Source: Paraburkholderia silviterrae (GTDB taxonomy: Bacteria > Pseudomonadota > Gammaproteobacteria > Burkholderiales > Burkholderiaceae). Taken from it: a stretch of 60,587 nt of DNA. Positions 1 through 8,549 of this stretch are shown piece after piece. The notes under the pieces were generated by a model, which made no database searches, was not told the DNA's origin, and worked only from the letters and a program-made list of their open reading frames with translations. The position numbers and the translations under genes were made by a program. The stretch spans positions 61,647 to 122,233 of the forward strand of contig NZ_SMRP01000018.1 in the NCBI RefSeq assembly GCF_004353915.1. The letters are read 5' to 3'. How positions within the stretch are numbered: position 1 is the first letter of the stretch; each line of letters begins with the position of its first letter.

Positions 1-330
1 GTGAAAGCGGAACGGAAAGTCGGTAGCGTCGGCGAGCACGCCGAGATCGAATTCCGCGTACACGCCATTGACTCGATCGCGCATCTGCCAGACGGGAATG
101 CGCAGGCCCATCTTCATCAGCGGCTCGCCGACGCCTAGCTCATGCAACATCTCGAGCGTGGGCGGGTGAAACGCAGCGCCGCGCTGCTCGCGGGCGATTC
201 CATGAAGTGATTCGTAGACGACGCAAGGTACCCCGCGTCGCGCGAGTCCGAGCGCGGTCGTCAGCCCGACAGGCCCCGCTCCGATGATTGCGATTTTTTC
301 ATCCTGGTGCATATTGCTTTCCTGAATCAT
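1..330 (-). CDS. FAD-dependent aromatic monooxygenase, N-terminal part (runs off window)
   Basis: The minus strand is open from an ATG at 330 (second ATG at 312) to the window edge, 110 codons. It starts with a dinucleotide-binding fold, IAIIGAGPVGLTTALGLARR, then a VVYES acidic strand end. This is the FAD-binding signature of class A flavin monooxygenases such as phenol, MhpA or PcpB hydroxylases. The family hydroxylates an aromatic ring with NAD(P)H and O2. It diverges from the LysR gene and sits beside hydroquinone ring-cleavage genes, so it probably makes the (hydroxy)quinol substrate; that role is inferred. The substrate-binding and C-terminal parts lie outside the window, so the exact subfamily cannot be given. 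Confidence 0.85.
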   Translation of the reverse strand, partial: MIQESNMHQDEKIAIIGAGPVGLTTALGLARRGVPCVVYESLHGIAREQRGAAFHPPTLEMLHELGVGEPLMKMGLRIPVWQMRDRVNGVYAEFDLGVLADATDFPFRFH

Positions 331-343
331 ACGTTTGTCCGTA

Positions 344-363
344 CTGGGGAGTGATTTCCCCAG
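344..363. promoter_or_regulatory. Inverted repeat in the divergent monooxygenase/LysR promoter region
   Basis: A perfect 7-bp inverted repeat, CTGGGGA, 6 nt, TCCCCAG, lies 14 bp upstream of the monooxygenase start and about 190 bp before the LysR gene. It could be an operator or a 5' UTR hairpin of the monooxygenase transcript. LysR regulators usually bind in such divergent regions, but I do not see a clear T-N11-A box that settles it. Confidence 0.35.
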
Positions 364-553
364 CGCCTCTCCAAGCGTGTGTCGCCTTGGGCAAACTAAC
401 GGTCAACCGGCACGATGTCGACATCGCAACCTGCATTCACGTCATGCCGAATCCGAATGCGCCACTAGTGTGGGAGTCGAGACCGTTCCCTATTGACGGG
501 AGTTCGCTGGCGTACGACGATCGCTGCGAAATCCGGAACTGGAGGTATCAATC

Positions 554-1531
554 ATGGCCGTCCCCAATGGGCTCGCCGCGTCGCTCGACCTGCGACTGCT
601 GGTCGTGTTTGACGCGGTCATGCGCAAAGCCAGTCTCACGGTTGCGGGCGACAGTCTCGGCATGAGCCAGCCGCTCGTGAGCCAGTCGCTTGCGAGGCTG
701 CGTCAGTACTTTGGCGATCCGTTGTTCGTACGGACCTCGGGTGGTATGTCGCCCACGCCACGCGCGCGCGAACTTGCACCGAAGATCGAAGGGATGATCC
801 AGCTGATGCAGGAGGCGCTGGAAGTCACAGCACATTTCGATCCGGCCACCTCGTCCCGCACGTTCAGCTTCGCCGCCACGGACTTTGGGGCGGCCTGCCT
901 GTTGCCAAAATTGCTGCGGCACCTGACGCAGCATGCGCCCCGGATTCGTGTGCGAGCCACCAATGCTCCGCGTCATGGTGTCGATGAAATGCTCGAACAA
1001 GGAGAGGTGGACATTGCCGTGGGCAGTTTTGCTGTCAGCCGGCAACCGTTCTACCAGCGTCGCCTGTATTACTCCGACTACGTTTGTCTGGTGCGGCGTG
1101 AGCATCCAACGATCAGAGGCCACCTCACGCGAAACACTTACCTGTCTGCCGTCCACGCGGTGGTTGCTCCGTTGCCGAGCGGCTACGAGGCGCTCGAACA
1201 TTTTCTGCTGGAAAACATTCCCGCCGCGAATTTCGCCGTTATCGTGCCGAACTTCCTCACCGCGATCACGACACTGCCGAGTTCTGACGCGCTCTTCACA
1301 GTCTCCCGGCGCGCGGGCGAGCAGATCGCGGAGTTGCTCGGCGCGCAAGTACTCGAACTGCCGGTTGATATTCCCGGGTTCACGGTGCGCCAGTTCTGGC
1401 ACGAGCGTTTCCACAAAGATCCCGCGAACAAGTGGTTTCGCGATCTAGTTTATGAGTTGCTCGCCAATCCCGGCTATTTGCCGGGCGACGACCCCGGTGT
1501 TGCCTCCGACTCGTCGCCACCGACAGCTTGA
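554..1531 (+). CDS. LysR-family transcriptional regulator of the adjacent aromatic cluster (NodD/PcpR-like)
   Basis: The protein has 325 residues, the usual LysR length. The N-terminal winged helix (about residues 10-70) contains LTVAGDSLGMSQPLVSQSLA and the NodD/PcpR-type DPLFVRTSGGMSPTPRA segment. A periplasmic-binding-protein-like effector domain follows (about 95-300). GGAGG lies 9 nt before the ATG. It is transcribed away from the FAD monooxygenase and toward the ring-cleavage genes, a normal layout for an activator that senses an aromatic substrate or intermediate. The effector is unknown. About 15 C-terminal residues rich in D, S and P look like a disordered tail. Confidence 0.9.
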   Translation: MAVPNGLAASLDLRLLVVFDAVMRKASLTVAGDSLGMSQPLVSQSLARLRQYFGDPLFVRTSGGMSPTPRARELAPKIEGMIQLMQEALEVTAHFDPATSSRTFSFAATDFGAACLLPKLLRHLTQHAPRIRVRATNAPRHGVDEMLEQGEVDIAVGSFAVSRQPFYQRRLYYSDYVCLVRREHPTIRGHLTRNTYLSAVHAVVAPLPSGYEALEHFLLENIPAANFAVIVPNFLTAITTLPSSDALFTVSRRAGEQIAELLGAQVLELPVDIPGFTVRQFWHERFHKDPANKWFRDLVYELLANPGYLPGDDPGVASDSSPPTA

Positions 1532-1694
1532 TGATGTGTTTGCGTAGCTGCATGCCGATTCGGCATGCAGCCCATTCAGCACTGAGGATGGTGCTTCGTT
1601 TCCTGAGCCTGCATACTGGTTTCCAAGCCAGCCGGCACGCGCGGCAAGCACGCCTTGCGCGCTGGACTGAGTTTTTACCAGCCAAGGAGACGCA

Positions 1695-2651
1695 ATGGAA
1701 AGCGGACTGATACGTGGACTCCATCACATCACGCTGTGTACGTCGACGGCGCAAGGCGACGTGGACTTCTTTGTCAAAGTCATAGGGCAGCGCTTCATCA
1801 AGCGCACGCTGTTTTACGATGGTCGCATCCCGATTTACCACCTGTACTTTAGCGATGCGGATGGTACGCCAGGCACCGTCATGACGACATTCCCGATGCG
1901 GCGCACTGGGCTGACCGGGCGCAAAGGGTCGGGACAATTTACCGCGATCGCCTATTCGATTCCAGGTGGGTCGATCGACTTCTGGCGCGAGCATTTCCGT
2001 CGCAATGGCGTGGCTGTTGCCGAAGAATCCGAACGTTTTGGCGAAAAGTATTTGCGTGTCGTTCACGCAGGGATCGACTTTGAGGTGGTAGAGGATCGCA
2101 CGGATCAGCGCAAGCCGTGGAAGTCGGAGTACGTTCCCGAGCAATTTGCAGTACGTGGCTTCCACAACTGGACTGCGACAGTTCGCGAGCTGGAGGACAT
2201 GGATTCGTTCATGACCGGCGCCTGGCATCTCCGTCAAACCATGCGGGATGGGCGGTTCACGCGCTACGAGGCGGACGCGGGCGGCGCGGGTCGGCGCATC
2301 GATGTCCTGCACTCTCCTGATTTGCGCCAAGGCACGTGGACGCTTGCCGAAGGAATCGTTCACCATGGCGCATTCGATGTACCCGACTACGATGCACAGG
2401 CCCGCGTCAAGTTCGACACCGAAGGTATGGGCTTTACCGACTTCTCCGACAGAAAGAATCGCGGCTATTTCGAGTCCGTTTATGTGCGCACGCCCGGCGG
2501 TGTCATGTTCGAGGCAACCAAGTCGCTCGGCTTCAAGATGGACGAGGAAGAGTCGATGTTAGGCACAGAGCTGAAGATCTCGCCGCAGTTCGGCATGTCG
2601 CACGACGATCTGCGCAAACTGATGCAGGTTGAGGACCCTATCCATGTCTGA
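1695..2651 (+). CDS. Hydroquinone-type extradiol ring-cleavage dioxygenase (PcpA/LinE family, VOC fold)
   Basis: The protein has 318 residues with two glyoxalase/VOC modules. The PcpA/LinE family cleaves (chloro- or methyl-)hydroquinones between a hydroxylated carbon and its neighbour, using Fe(II). Candidate ligands are visible: H11 (LHHITLCTS), H224 (GIVHHGAF) and E273 (GGVMFEATKS). Their spacing matches PcpA His11, His227 and Glu276, numbered from memory. AAGGAG lies 6 nt before the ATG. It is the first gene of a run followed by a hydrolase (45-bp gap) and a maleylacetate reductase, which supports a hydroquinone pathway rather than a catechol one. Some VOC paralogues of this shape act on other diols, so the substrate is not fixed. 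Confidence 0.8.
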   Translation: MESGLIRGLHHITLCTSTAQGDVDFFVKVIGQRFIKRTLFYDGRIPIYHLYFSDADGTPGTVMTTFPMRRTGLTGRKGSGQFTAIAYSIPGGSIDFWREHFRRNGVAVAEESERFGEKYLRVVHAGIDFEVVEDRTDQRKPWKSEYVPEQFAVRGFHNWTATVRELEDMDSFMTGAWHLRQTMRDGRFTRYEADAGGAGRRIDVLHSPDLRQGTWTLAEGIVHHGAFDVPDYDAQARVKFDTEGMGFTDFSDRKNRGYFESVYVRTPGGVMFEATKSLGFKMDEEESMLGTELKISPQFGMSHDDLRKLMQVEDPIHV

Positions 2652-2696
2652 CTGGAAGAATCGGCGGCAACTCGTCTGTACGACGAAGGAGCGACT

Positions 2697-3500
2697 GTGA
2701 AATCGATGAAGCTTGTTGGGAATGGGCCGGGAAAAGTCTTGCTATTTCCTGGGTTGCTCGGCACGCGTGATGCCTTTGACGAGATGCTACGTTACGCGGA
2801 TCTTGACACGTTTCAGTACGCCGTGGCGGAGTACCGTGGCTATGGACACGCACGGAATGACGTCGGATTGCTGACGCTGCGTGAAGTGGTCATCGATGCG
2901 GTACGGCTTGTCGAGTATCTGGGCTGGACGAGATTCGCCGTAGGAGGGCATTCGTTAGGGGCGCTAGTAGCGCAGATGCTGGCCGTCGCGTTGCCAACCC
3001 GCGCAAATTCGATCGTATCGATCGCAGGATTGAGCGCGGCGGGTGCCAGTGCCGAACCGGGACGGCTGTCCTTCATGCGGTCGCTAGCGGACTCTCGTGA
3101 ACGACGCGAGGAACTGGTTCGGAAGGGAACGGCAGATCGCTACGCGCAGGCGGTCGCGCGAAGGATCGTGGCATCGACGTGGGATGAAATCGACGGTCAC
3201 GCGCTTACGAGCTATACGTCCGACGCGAGCCGAACGGACATCCATGAAGAGGTTCAGAAGCTGGATGCGCCCATGCTCGTACTCATCGGCGAATACGATC
3301 CCAATTGCACCGAAGCGGCTGCTCGCGACAGCACGTTGCGATGGTATCGACATGCGACACTGGAGATATTGCGCGGCGCGGGGCACTACCCGATGTTCGA
3401 AACACCTGTCGCGACGATGTCGGCTATCGAGAGCTTCGTTGCCACGCAAAGTGTCGGTGTCGAGCAAACAAAAGGAAAATTGCCGGCGGTGCAGAAGTAG
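2697..3500 (+). CDS. Alpha/beta hydrolase of the ring-cleavage cluster
   Basis: The protein has 267 residues with an alpha/beta-hydrolase fold. The nucleophile elbow is GGHSLGALV (about residue 85), the acid probably the Asp of LIGEYDPN, and the base the His of GAGHYPMF. I chose GTG at 2697 because AAGGAG precedes it by 5 nt; ATG 2706 is also possible. Between a ring-cleavage dioxygenase and a maleylacetate reductase, hydrolases of this kind usually split a C-C bond (BphD/XylF type) or an ester or enol-lactone. PcpA/LinE pathways often need no hydrolase, so its presence suggests a side-chain-bearing substrate. That is inference. Confidence 0.75.
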   Translation: MKSMKLVGNGPGKVLLFPGLLGTRDAFDEMLRYADLDTFQYAVAEYRGYGHARNDVGLLTLREVVIDAVRLVEYLGWTRFAVGGHSLGALVAQMLAVALPTRANSIVSIAGLSAAGASAEPGRLSFMRSLADSRERREELVRKGTADRYAQAVARRIVASTWDEIDGHALTSYTSDASRTDIHEEVQKLDAPMLVLIGEYDPNCTEAAARDSTLRWYRHATLEILRGAGHYPMFETPVATMSAIESFVATQSVGVEQTKGKLPAVQK

Positions 3501-3662
3501 CGGAACGCTGCATGAGACGTTTTCCGGCAAAGCTGTGATGCCGGAAAGCGCTGTGCGGCCCGTATCCTCCCATGTGTAGTATGCGAGACGTATGCGCAAT
3601 GCTCAACCTCTGCGCGGCCGCGTCAGCATCTTGATCAACGCCCGGATATTCCTGGCCTCGTT

Positions 3663-4754
3663 ATGTTCCAGCGCTCATTTATTTTTTCCCCACTGCCGTC
3701 ACGAGTTGTTTTCGGTGCCGGTAGTCTTGGCAATTTGCTCGCCGAATTCAATCAGTTGCGGGTGGCGCGTGCACTCGTTATTTGCACGCCAGAGCAGACC
3801 CACCTTGCTAATAGTGTGGCCAACAAGCTCGGAAACAAATGCAGTGGTGTGTATCCCGGGGCCCAGATGCATGTGCCCATTGAAGTCGCTCGACACGCGC
3901 GTGCGCACGCACGCGAAACTGGTGCCGATTGCATCGTGGCCGTCGGCGGCGGCTCGACGATCGGACTCGGCAAAGCGATCGCGCTGGAGTCTAGCATTCC
4001 AATTCTGGCAATTCCTACTACCTACGCGGGCTCTGAGATGACGCCTATCTACGGTCTCACCGAGAACGGCGCAAAGAAGACCGGGCGCGATATCAGGGTG
4101 CTGCCACGCACGGTTATCTACGATCCGGAACTTACGCTGTCTTTGCCTGCGCGGATGAGTGCGACAAGCGGAATCAACGCAATCGCCCATTGTGTCGAGG
4201 CGCTCTATGCAGCGGACGCGAGTCCGGTCACGTCGATGATGGCCGAGGAAGGGATCCGCTATCTGGCGCGCGGCCTGCCACGCGTCGCGCGATGCCTCGA
4301 GGATATCGACGCACGCGCGCAATGCCTGTACGGCGCATGGCTTGCCGGGACGGTGCTTGCCACTACGTCGGTGGCGCTTCATCACAAGCTGTGCCATACG
4401 CTAGGTGGAATGCTGAACCTGCCCCACGCCGAGACGCATACGATCGTGCTCCCTCATGCGACTGCCTACAACGCTTCGTCGACGCCACAAGCAATGGATC
4501 GCATATGTAGCGCGCTGGAAAGGAGCAACGCGGCTCAGGGTCTGTTCGACCTTGCGGCGCAGTTGGGCGTACCTATGTCGCTGGAGGCTCTGGGTGTGCA
4601 ATATACGGACCTCGACCGAGTCACCGAGGCCGCGTTGGCCGCGCCGTATCCGAATCCACGTCCTCTTGATCGCGATGCGGTTCGCGCTCTTCTGGAGGAT
4701 GCTTACTGGGGGCGCCGTCCCGATGATTGTCCGCCGGAGATGAATGCACCATAG
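3663..4754 (+). CDS. Maleylacetate reductase (iron-alcohol-dehydrogenase family)
   Basis: The protein has 363 residues, typical of TftE/TcbF/LinF maleylacetate reductases, which reduce maleylacetate (and dechlorinate 2-chloromaleylacetate) to 3-oxoadipate with NAD(P)H. Diagnostic segments are VFGAGSLGNL near the N-terminus, the nucleotide-binding GGGSTIGLGKAIAL, then AIPTTYAGSEMTPIYG, and the His-rich LHHKLCHTLGGMLNLPHAETH. The gene lies 162 bp after the hydrolase on the same strand. No good ribosome-binding site is visible before ATG 3663. It gives the cluster an exit to the beta-ketoadipate route and is its most specific marker. The chlorinated versus non-chlorinated substrate cannot be read from the sequence. 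Confidence 0.9.
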   Translation: MFQRSFIFSPLPSRVVFGAGSLGNLLAEFNQLRVARALVICTPEQTHLANSVANKLGNKCSGVYPGAQMHVPIEVARHARAHARETGADCIVAVGGGSTIGLGKAIALESSIPILAIPTTYAGSEMTPIYGLTENGAKKTGRDIRVLPRTVIYDPELTLSLPARMSATSGINAIAHCVEALYAADASPVTSMMAEEGIRYLARGLPRVARCLEDIDARAQCLYGAWLAGTVLATTSVALHHKLCHTLGGMLNLPHAETHTIVLPHATAYNASSTPQAMDRICSALERSNAAQGLFDLAAQLGVPMSLEALGVQYTDLDRVTEAALAAPYPNPRPLDRDAVRALLEDAYWGRRPDDCPPEMNAP

Positions 4755-4830
4755 GGTTGCACATGGGGCGGACAATTACATAATCAAAATCCCCAGCGGA
4801 ATACGGTCGGTTGATTGCGCGTGACCTTTT

Positions 4831-5199
4831 TCAGATTCCTTTCAACCAATTGCTTTCGGCGCGCGGTATCGCTTCCTCACCGCAATGGAGGCGGACAAAC
4901 TTCCGTAGCAGACGGACGAATTCGTGTGAGTCCTCTTGTTCCGTTCTGTCGAACAGGCGGGCGTGTATTTCTTCTCCTGCCAGTCTCAGGCGGATCAGCA
5001 ACTCCTCTCCCGCAGGATGCAGGACGAGCGGGCGTTGGCGTCTGGGGAGTATTTCTTTCAAGATCGCGCTTTTCGCGTCAAACGCTACAGCCGTGTCCTC
5101 CGTCGCTTACGTGTCGAGAGTAACCTTCTGTACCAGTGTCACCTGATCAATTCGCGGCCGTTCGTCGAGTATGCGAAGCACCGCGAGATGAAATCCGCT
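4831..5199 (-). pseudogene. Decayed MarR-family regulator
   Basis: Two MarR pieces are readable in one minus-strand frame: LAVLRILDERPRIDQVTLVQ (recognition region, around 5188-5129) and RPLVLHPAGEELLIRL (wing and following helix, around 5040-4990), then a helical tail ending at 4831. Between them an in-frame stop interrupts the gene (TAA 5049+ region, around 5107), and the wing is only recognisable by shifting frame, so at least one indel is present. The N-terminal helix has no open frame. It is a relic. MarR regulators often repress aromatic operons, so it may once have belonged to this cluster. Confidence 0.55.
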
Positions 5200-5865
5200 T
5201 CAGCCTTAGCATGCAGGGCATATCGATCAAGACGGGATCGAAAGCTACTTTCAGATAAGCGACTGATGTCACATTGAGGATTGCCGCATTCGGATTTCTA
5301 ATGGAGTGAATGCGGTTTCGGCGATCGACATCCCACCGTGGGAGGAACTAAGCTACAGACATTGAATATTAAAACCATAGATCGGAGACAACTGGCCATC
5401 CACGACTTCAAACCGGTGCGAGCGCGCAGATATTCATGCGCCCTGCTCGTGGCCTTTCTTTTTCATTTTGATCGACACAAGGAAGATGTCTATTCCACGG
5501 TTTTTAATCTACTGAATTGACAGGGCGTCGACGCTCTTAATGTTCCGACCAGGTTGGGTTTGTTTCGGGCGGCGTAATTGTGCGCGCAACTGCATGCGGA
5601 CTCGGTCTACCGCACACCTTCACAGCGTACCTTTGCTTGCTTTCACGTCCAGTGGGAGCAGTCAATAAACTGCAAAGGTAATTCCGTGAACAGGTTGACG
5701 CAATACAGGCGAAAAAATTTGAATTACTTATTTTTTTGAAAAACCTCTGCCGCCAAGAGTTTATTTCCCTCCGAGTGCTTCGGGCGGCTGCCTTAAGCGT
5801 AGACGACTTTAAGTTGAAGATTGACTACATCACCAAAGCGTAAATCTACTAACTGGAGTATTTTC
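5200..5865. other. Gene-free AT-rich interval
   Basis: No credible coding region is seen on either strand. The short open frames lack ribosome-binding sites and family motifs. The last ~170 bp is AT-rich (runs of A and T around 5710-5745) and probably holds the promoter for the esterase gene at 5866, but no clear -35/-10 or -24/-12 pair can be assigned. Confidence 0.5.
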
Positions 5866-6579
5866 ATGTCGACATTCTTGCTTGTTCATGGAGCTTGGCA
5901 TGGAGCATGGTGCTACACCCGAGTAGCCAAACTGTTGCGCAATGTAGGCCACGACGTCTACACGCCGACGTTGACGGGCTTAGGGGAGCGGTACCATCTT
6001 AAAGATCAACTGATAAATCTGGATACACATATACGGGACGTTGTTAATGTCATTCTTTTTGAAGATCTGACAGACATCGTACTTTGCGGTCATTCATATG
6101 GAGGAATGGTAATTACAGGCGTGGCAGGGAAGGTTGGCCGGCGCATAAAATCGCTGGTCTACCTCGACGCGTTCGTGCCTGAGAATGGCCAGTCGGTTCT
6201 CGATATGGTCGGATCTGAAACTGCAACGCAATTTACTACGCTAGCCGGACAAACAGACGGTCATTGCGTACCGCCGATATCTGCAGCTGTATTTGGTGTA
6301 AACGCTGCGGATGCGCCGTGGGTGGACAGTATGTGCGTGCCTCAACCGTTCGGCACGCTGATACAAAAGTACCACTACACCGGCGAGGAGAAGTTGGTGC
6401 CTAACCGGACGTACGTTCAAGCGACGGGGTACGACTTGCATGCGTTCGACGACACGGTGGGAAAGCTCAAGCAGAGAGCCGACTGGAAGATGCGCAGTCT
6501 TTCCTGTGGACACGACGTGATGCTGGACATGCCTGACAGCCTGCGTGCCATCCTGCTCGAGGAGTTGGTCAGGGAGTAA
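5866..6579 (+). CDS. Small alpha/beta hydrolase / esterase (EstC, hydroxynitrile-lyase-like family)
   Basis: The protein has 237 residues. The start FLLVHGAWHGAWCY is the oxyanion strand of the EstC/salicylate-esterase/hydroxynitrile-lyase-like family. The nucleophile is the Ser of CGHSYGGMVI, the acid probably the Asp of VYLDAFVPENG or a later Asp, and the base the His of SCGHDVMLDMPD. ATG 5866 is preferred over the upstream in-frame start because GGAG lies 9 nt before it and the beta-strand begins at once. There is no signal peptide, so it is cytosolic. Base composition is lower in GC than the dioxygenase cluster. With the following outer-membrane channel it may take up and hydrolyse an aromatic ester; that is inference. 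Confidence 0.8.
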   Translation: MSTFLLVHGAWHGAWCYTRVAKLLRNVGHDVYTPTLTGLGERYHLKDQLINLDTHIRDVVNVILFEDLTDIVLCGHSYGGMVITGVAGKVGRRIKSLVYLDAFVPENGQSVLDMVGSETATQFTTLAGQTDGHCVPPISAAVFGVNAADAPWVDSMCVPQPFGTLIQKYHYTGEEKLVPNRTYVQATGYDLHAFDDTVGKLKQRADWKMRSLSCGHDVMLDMPDSLRAILLEELVRE

Positions 6580-6694
6580 TTCATTTCGCTGGAGTAATTC
6601 AAATCTTTTCCTTCAACAGATTAACTACGCATAACTTATTAATTGCCATGATGCTGTCGTTAAGTTGAAAGTGGAATGCAAGGAGCGGAAATTC

Positions 6695-7603
6695 ATGTTC
6701 AGAATGAAATCATTATTTGTATTTTGTGCCATTGGGTTTTCCCTGTTGAAGGTTGCGTGTGCGACTGAGAATGGCTTGAATCATTACCCGGTCGGCGTGA
6801 ACACTATTGCCAACGGGATTTTGCCACCACCCGGGCAATTTGGTTTCTACAACTATATGCAGGATTACAATTCCAATTCATTCATGGGTGATGGCGGAAA
6901 CAAAATAATTCCTGGCTTTCACTCCAACGTTGCGGTGGACGCTCCCCGATTCCTTTACACGTGGCCCATCACGCTCGGGTCATTCCATATTACTAGCGGG
7001 ATCATTCCAACTCTTTTAAACGTAGATGTTTCGGCTGCGGGACGTCACGGTCACGCAATCGGTCTAGGTGACATCACGTTGGAACCATTCCACTTAAGCT
7101 ACTGGAGTCCATCACATAACTTATTTGTCTATTTTGGAACGGACATCTGGATTCCCACTGGTACTTATAACAAGAACAGCCTGGCAAACACTGGATTGAA
7201 CTACTACTCATTCTCTCCGAACCTGAATTTGACATACTATCCGAATAGCAAGTGGGAAATTTCAACATCAATTTCACCTGAATTTAATACGAAAAACCAT
7301 GAAACCAACTACCATTCAGGATCCGACATCACAATCGATGCCAGTATTGGTTATCGCCCAATAGGATCAGTACAAAAATTGAAGGTTGCGGTACAGGGGT
7401 ATTACTATCGGCAATTGAGCGGAGACTCGGCTAATGGACAGGAAGTCGATGATGGTTTTAAGGGGCGCGCGATTGGTCTTGGACCTCAACTCAGTTACGA
7501 TATCGGGCATGGTGGAGTTGCATTGAAATTCCAAAAGGAATTTAATGTACGAAATCGCCCGTCCGGGAGTCGATTGTGGTTCGAGTTCGCCTCGATATTT
7601 TGA
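6695..7603 (+). CDS. Outer-membrane channel of the SphA / phenol-degradation meta-pathway family (COG4313)
   Basis: The protein has 302 residues from ATG 6695. AAGGAG lies 10 nt upstream, which decides this over the TTG at 6665. A signal peptide covers about residues 1-25 (LFVFCAIGFSLLKVACA). The mature protein is built of alternating beta strands rich in G, Y, N and S and ends in LWFEFASIF, a C-terminal aromatic residue typical of outer-membrane barrels. Segments GLGDITLEPFHLSYW and GTDIWIPTGTYN are typical of the transporter-like family linked to aromatic catabolic operons. It starts 115 bp after the esterase on the same strand. A role in uptake of a hydrophobic aromatic is likely but unproven. 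Confidence 0.8.
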   Translation: MFRMKSLFVFCAIGFSLLKVACATENGLNHYPVGVNTIANGILPPPGQFGFYNYMQDYNSNSFMGDGGNKIIPGFHSNVAVDAPRFLYTWPITLGSFHITSGIIPTLLNVDVSAAGRHGHAIGLGDITLEPFHLSYWSPSHNLFVYFGTDIWIPTGTYNKNSLANTGLNYYSFSPNLNLTYYPNSKWEISTSISPEFNTKNHETNYHSGSDITIDASIGYRPIGSVQKLKVAVQGYYYRQLSGDSANGQEVDDGFKGRAIGLGPQLSYDIGHGGVALKFQKEFNVRNRPSGSRLWFEFASIF

Positions 7604-8177
7604 AAGTCTGATGGAGTGTGCAAGGAATCACGGGGCCAAATGAACGGGGCCACGCCTACTGCAAATGACGTTCATCTGAAATGCGTTCCTTCATATCTTT
7701 TCCACGAACACGCGCAGCCGTTGTAGCTTCCAGGCGAGCGTTGCATTCGCAGAGGGTCGAATAGCCGAATCGGATCAACTTTAGCGGGTCATTTTTGCTA
7801 AGGATTATTCGACGTCTGTTCACACGCGCTGCAGCACCCTCACGCACGGAGCTTCAGCAAAGCTGCCGAAAACGTCGCTGATGCGATTGAACGGCCGTTG
7901 GGCTTTTGAAACGGCCGTTGCTTTGGCCGCGACCCGAATGACGGCAACGGGCCGTGAAGACTCATTCGACGGCGGTGAGAGCTGCCATTTGTCGACGCCG
8001 TTTGCCCGTGGCGGTATTCATAGAACGTTGCGTGCCGCTCGTCATGGGAGGCGTACAGCGCCAAAGAGACATTATCTTCCTGCTCATCGTCGCAGCCCAT
8101 GTCATCCAGCAGCTGACATCTCACCACTGCGCTGGTGTGTGCGTTGATGTGCGTCCCACGACTGTTCGTTGGATTGA
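7604..8177. other. Gene-free interval
   Basis: Several short frames overlap on both strands here, but none has a ribosome-binding site, domain motif or convincing composition. I see nothing functional. The AACGGCCGTTG-type palindromic stretches around 7890-7925 resemble the GC-rich intergenic filler common in Burkholderiaceae. Confidence 0.4.
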
Positions 8178-8549
8178 CTACTTGTCCCGCTCATCGCGTA
8201 ACCTCAGTCGCGCCGCTTTGATGGATTGGTGCAGCTTGGCCTCGAGCGTCTCACGCGGCGGCAGCACGGTCAGATACTCCGCGACATGGATGCCGCTTTT
8301 GCCCAGCTCCAGCAATTCGATCTGCTCCTGCTTCTTTCCGGCGCACAGGATGATACCGATAGGCGGTTGCTCGTCCGGCTCCTGCTCATGCCTGGCCAAC
8401 CAGCGCAGATAGAGCTCCATCTGGCTCTTGTACTCGGCCTTGAACGCGCCGAGCTTCAGTGCGATTGCGATGAGGCGTCTCAGCTTCCGGTTATAGAACA
8501 GCAGGTCCAGATAAAAGTCGTCATCAGCCTCCGCAGCCAGCGCGGGCGG
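8178..8549 (-). pseudogene. C-terminal remnant of a YhcG-type PDDEXK nuclease (DUF1016)
   Basis: The minus-strand frame from 8549 to the stop at 8178 reads DDDFYLDLLFYNRKLRRLI, then APIG-type PPIGIILCAGKKQEQIELL and VAEYLTVLPPRETLEAKLHQ. These are the hallmarks of the C-terminal nuclease domain of DUF1016/YhcG proteins, and the D of the FYLDLLFY segment is part of the nuclease core. The usual protein is about 350 residues; here only about 124 codons remain, the frame is closed upstream by a stop (TGA at 8550-8552), and no start or upstream domain is present. It is a 5'-truncated relic, presumably of a transferred gene. Confidence 0.75.

Noticed and set aside
548..1414. 288-codon minus-strand frame opposite the LysR gene
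   Set aside because: It mirrors a well-recognised LysR protein, has an Arg/His-rich composition and no motifs or ribosome-binding site.
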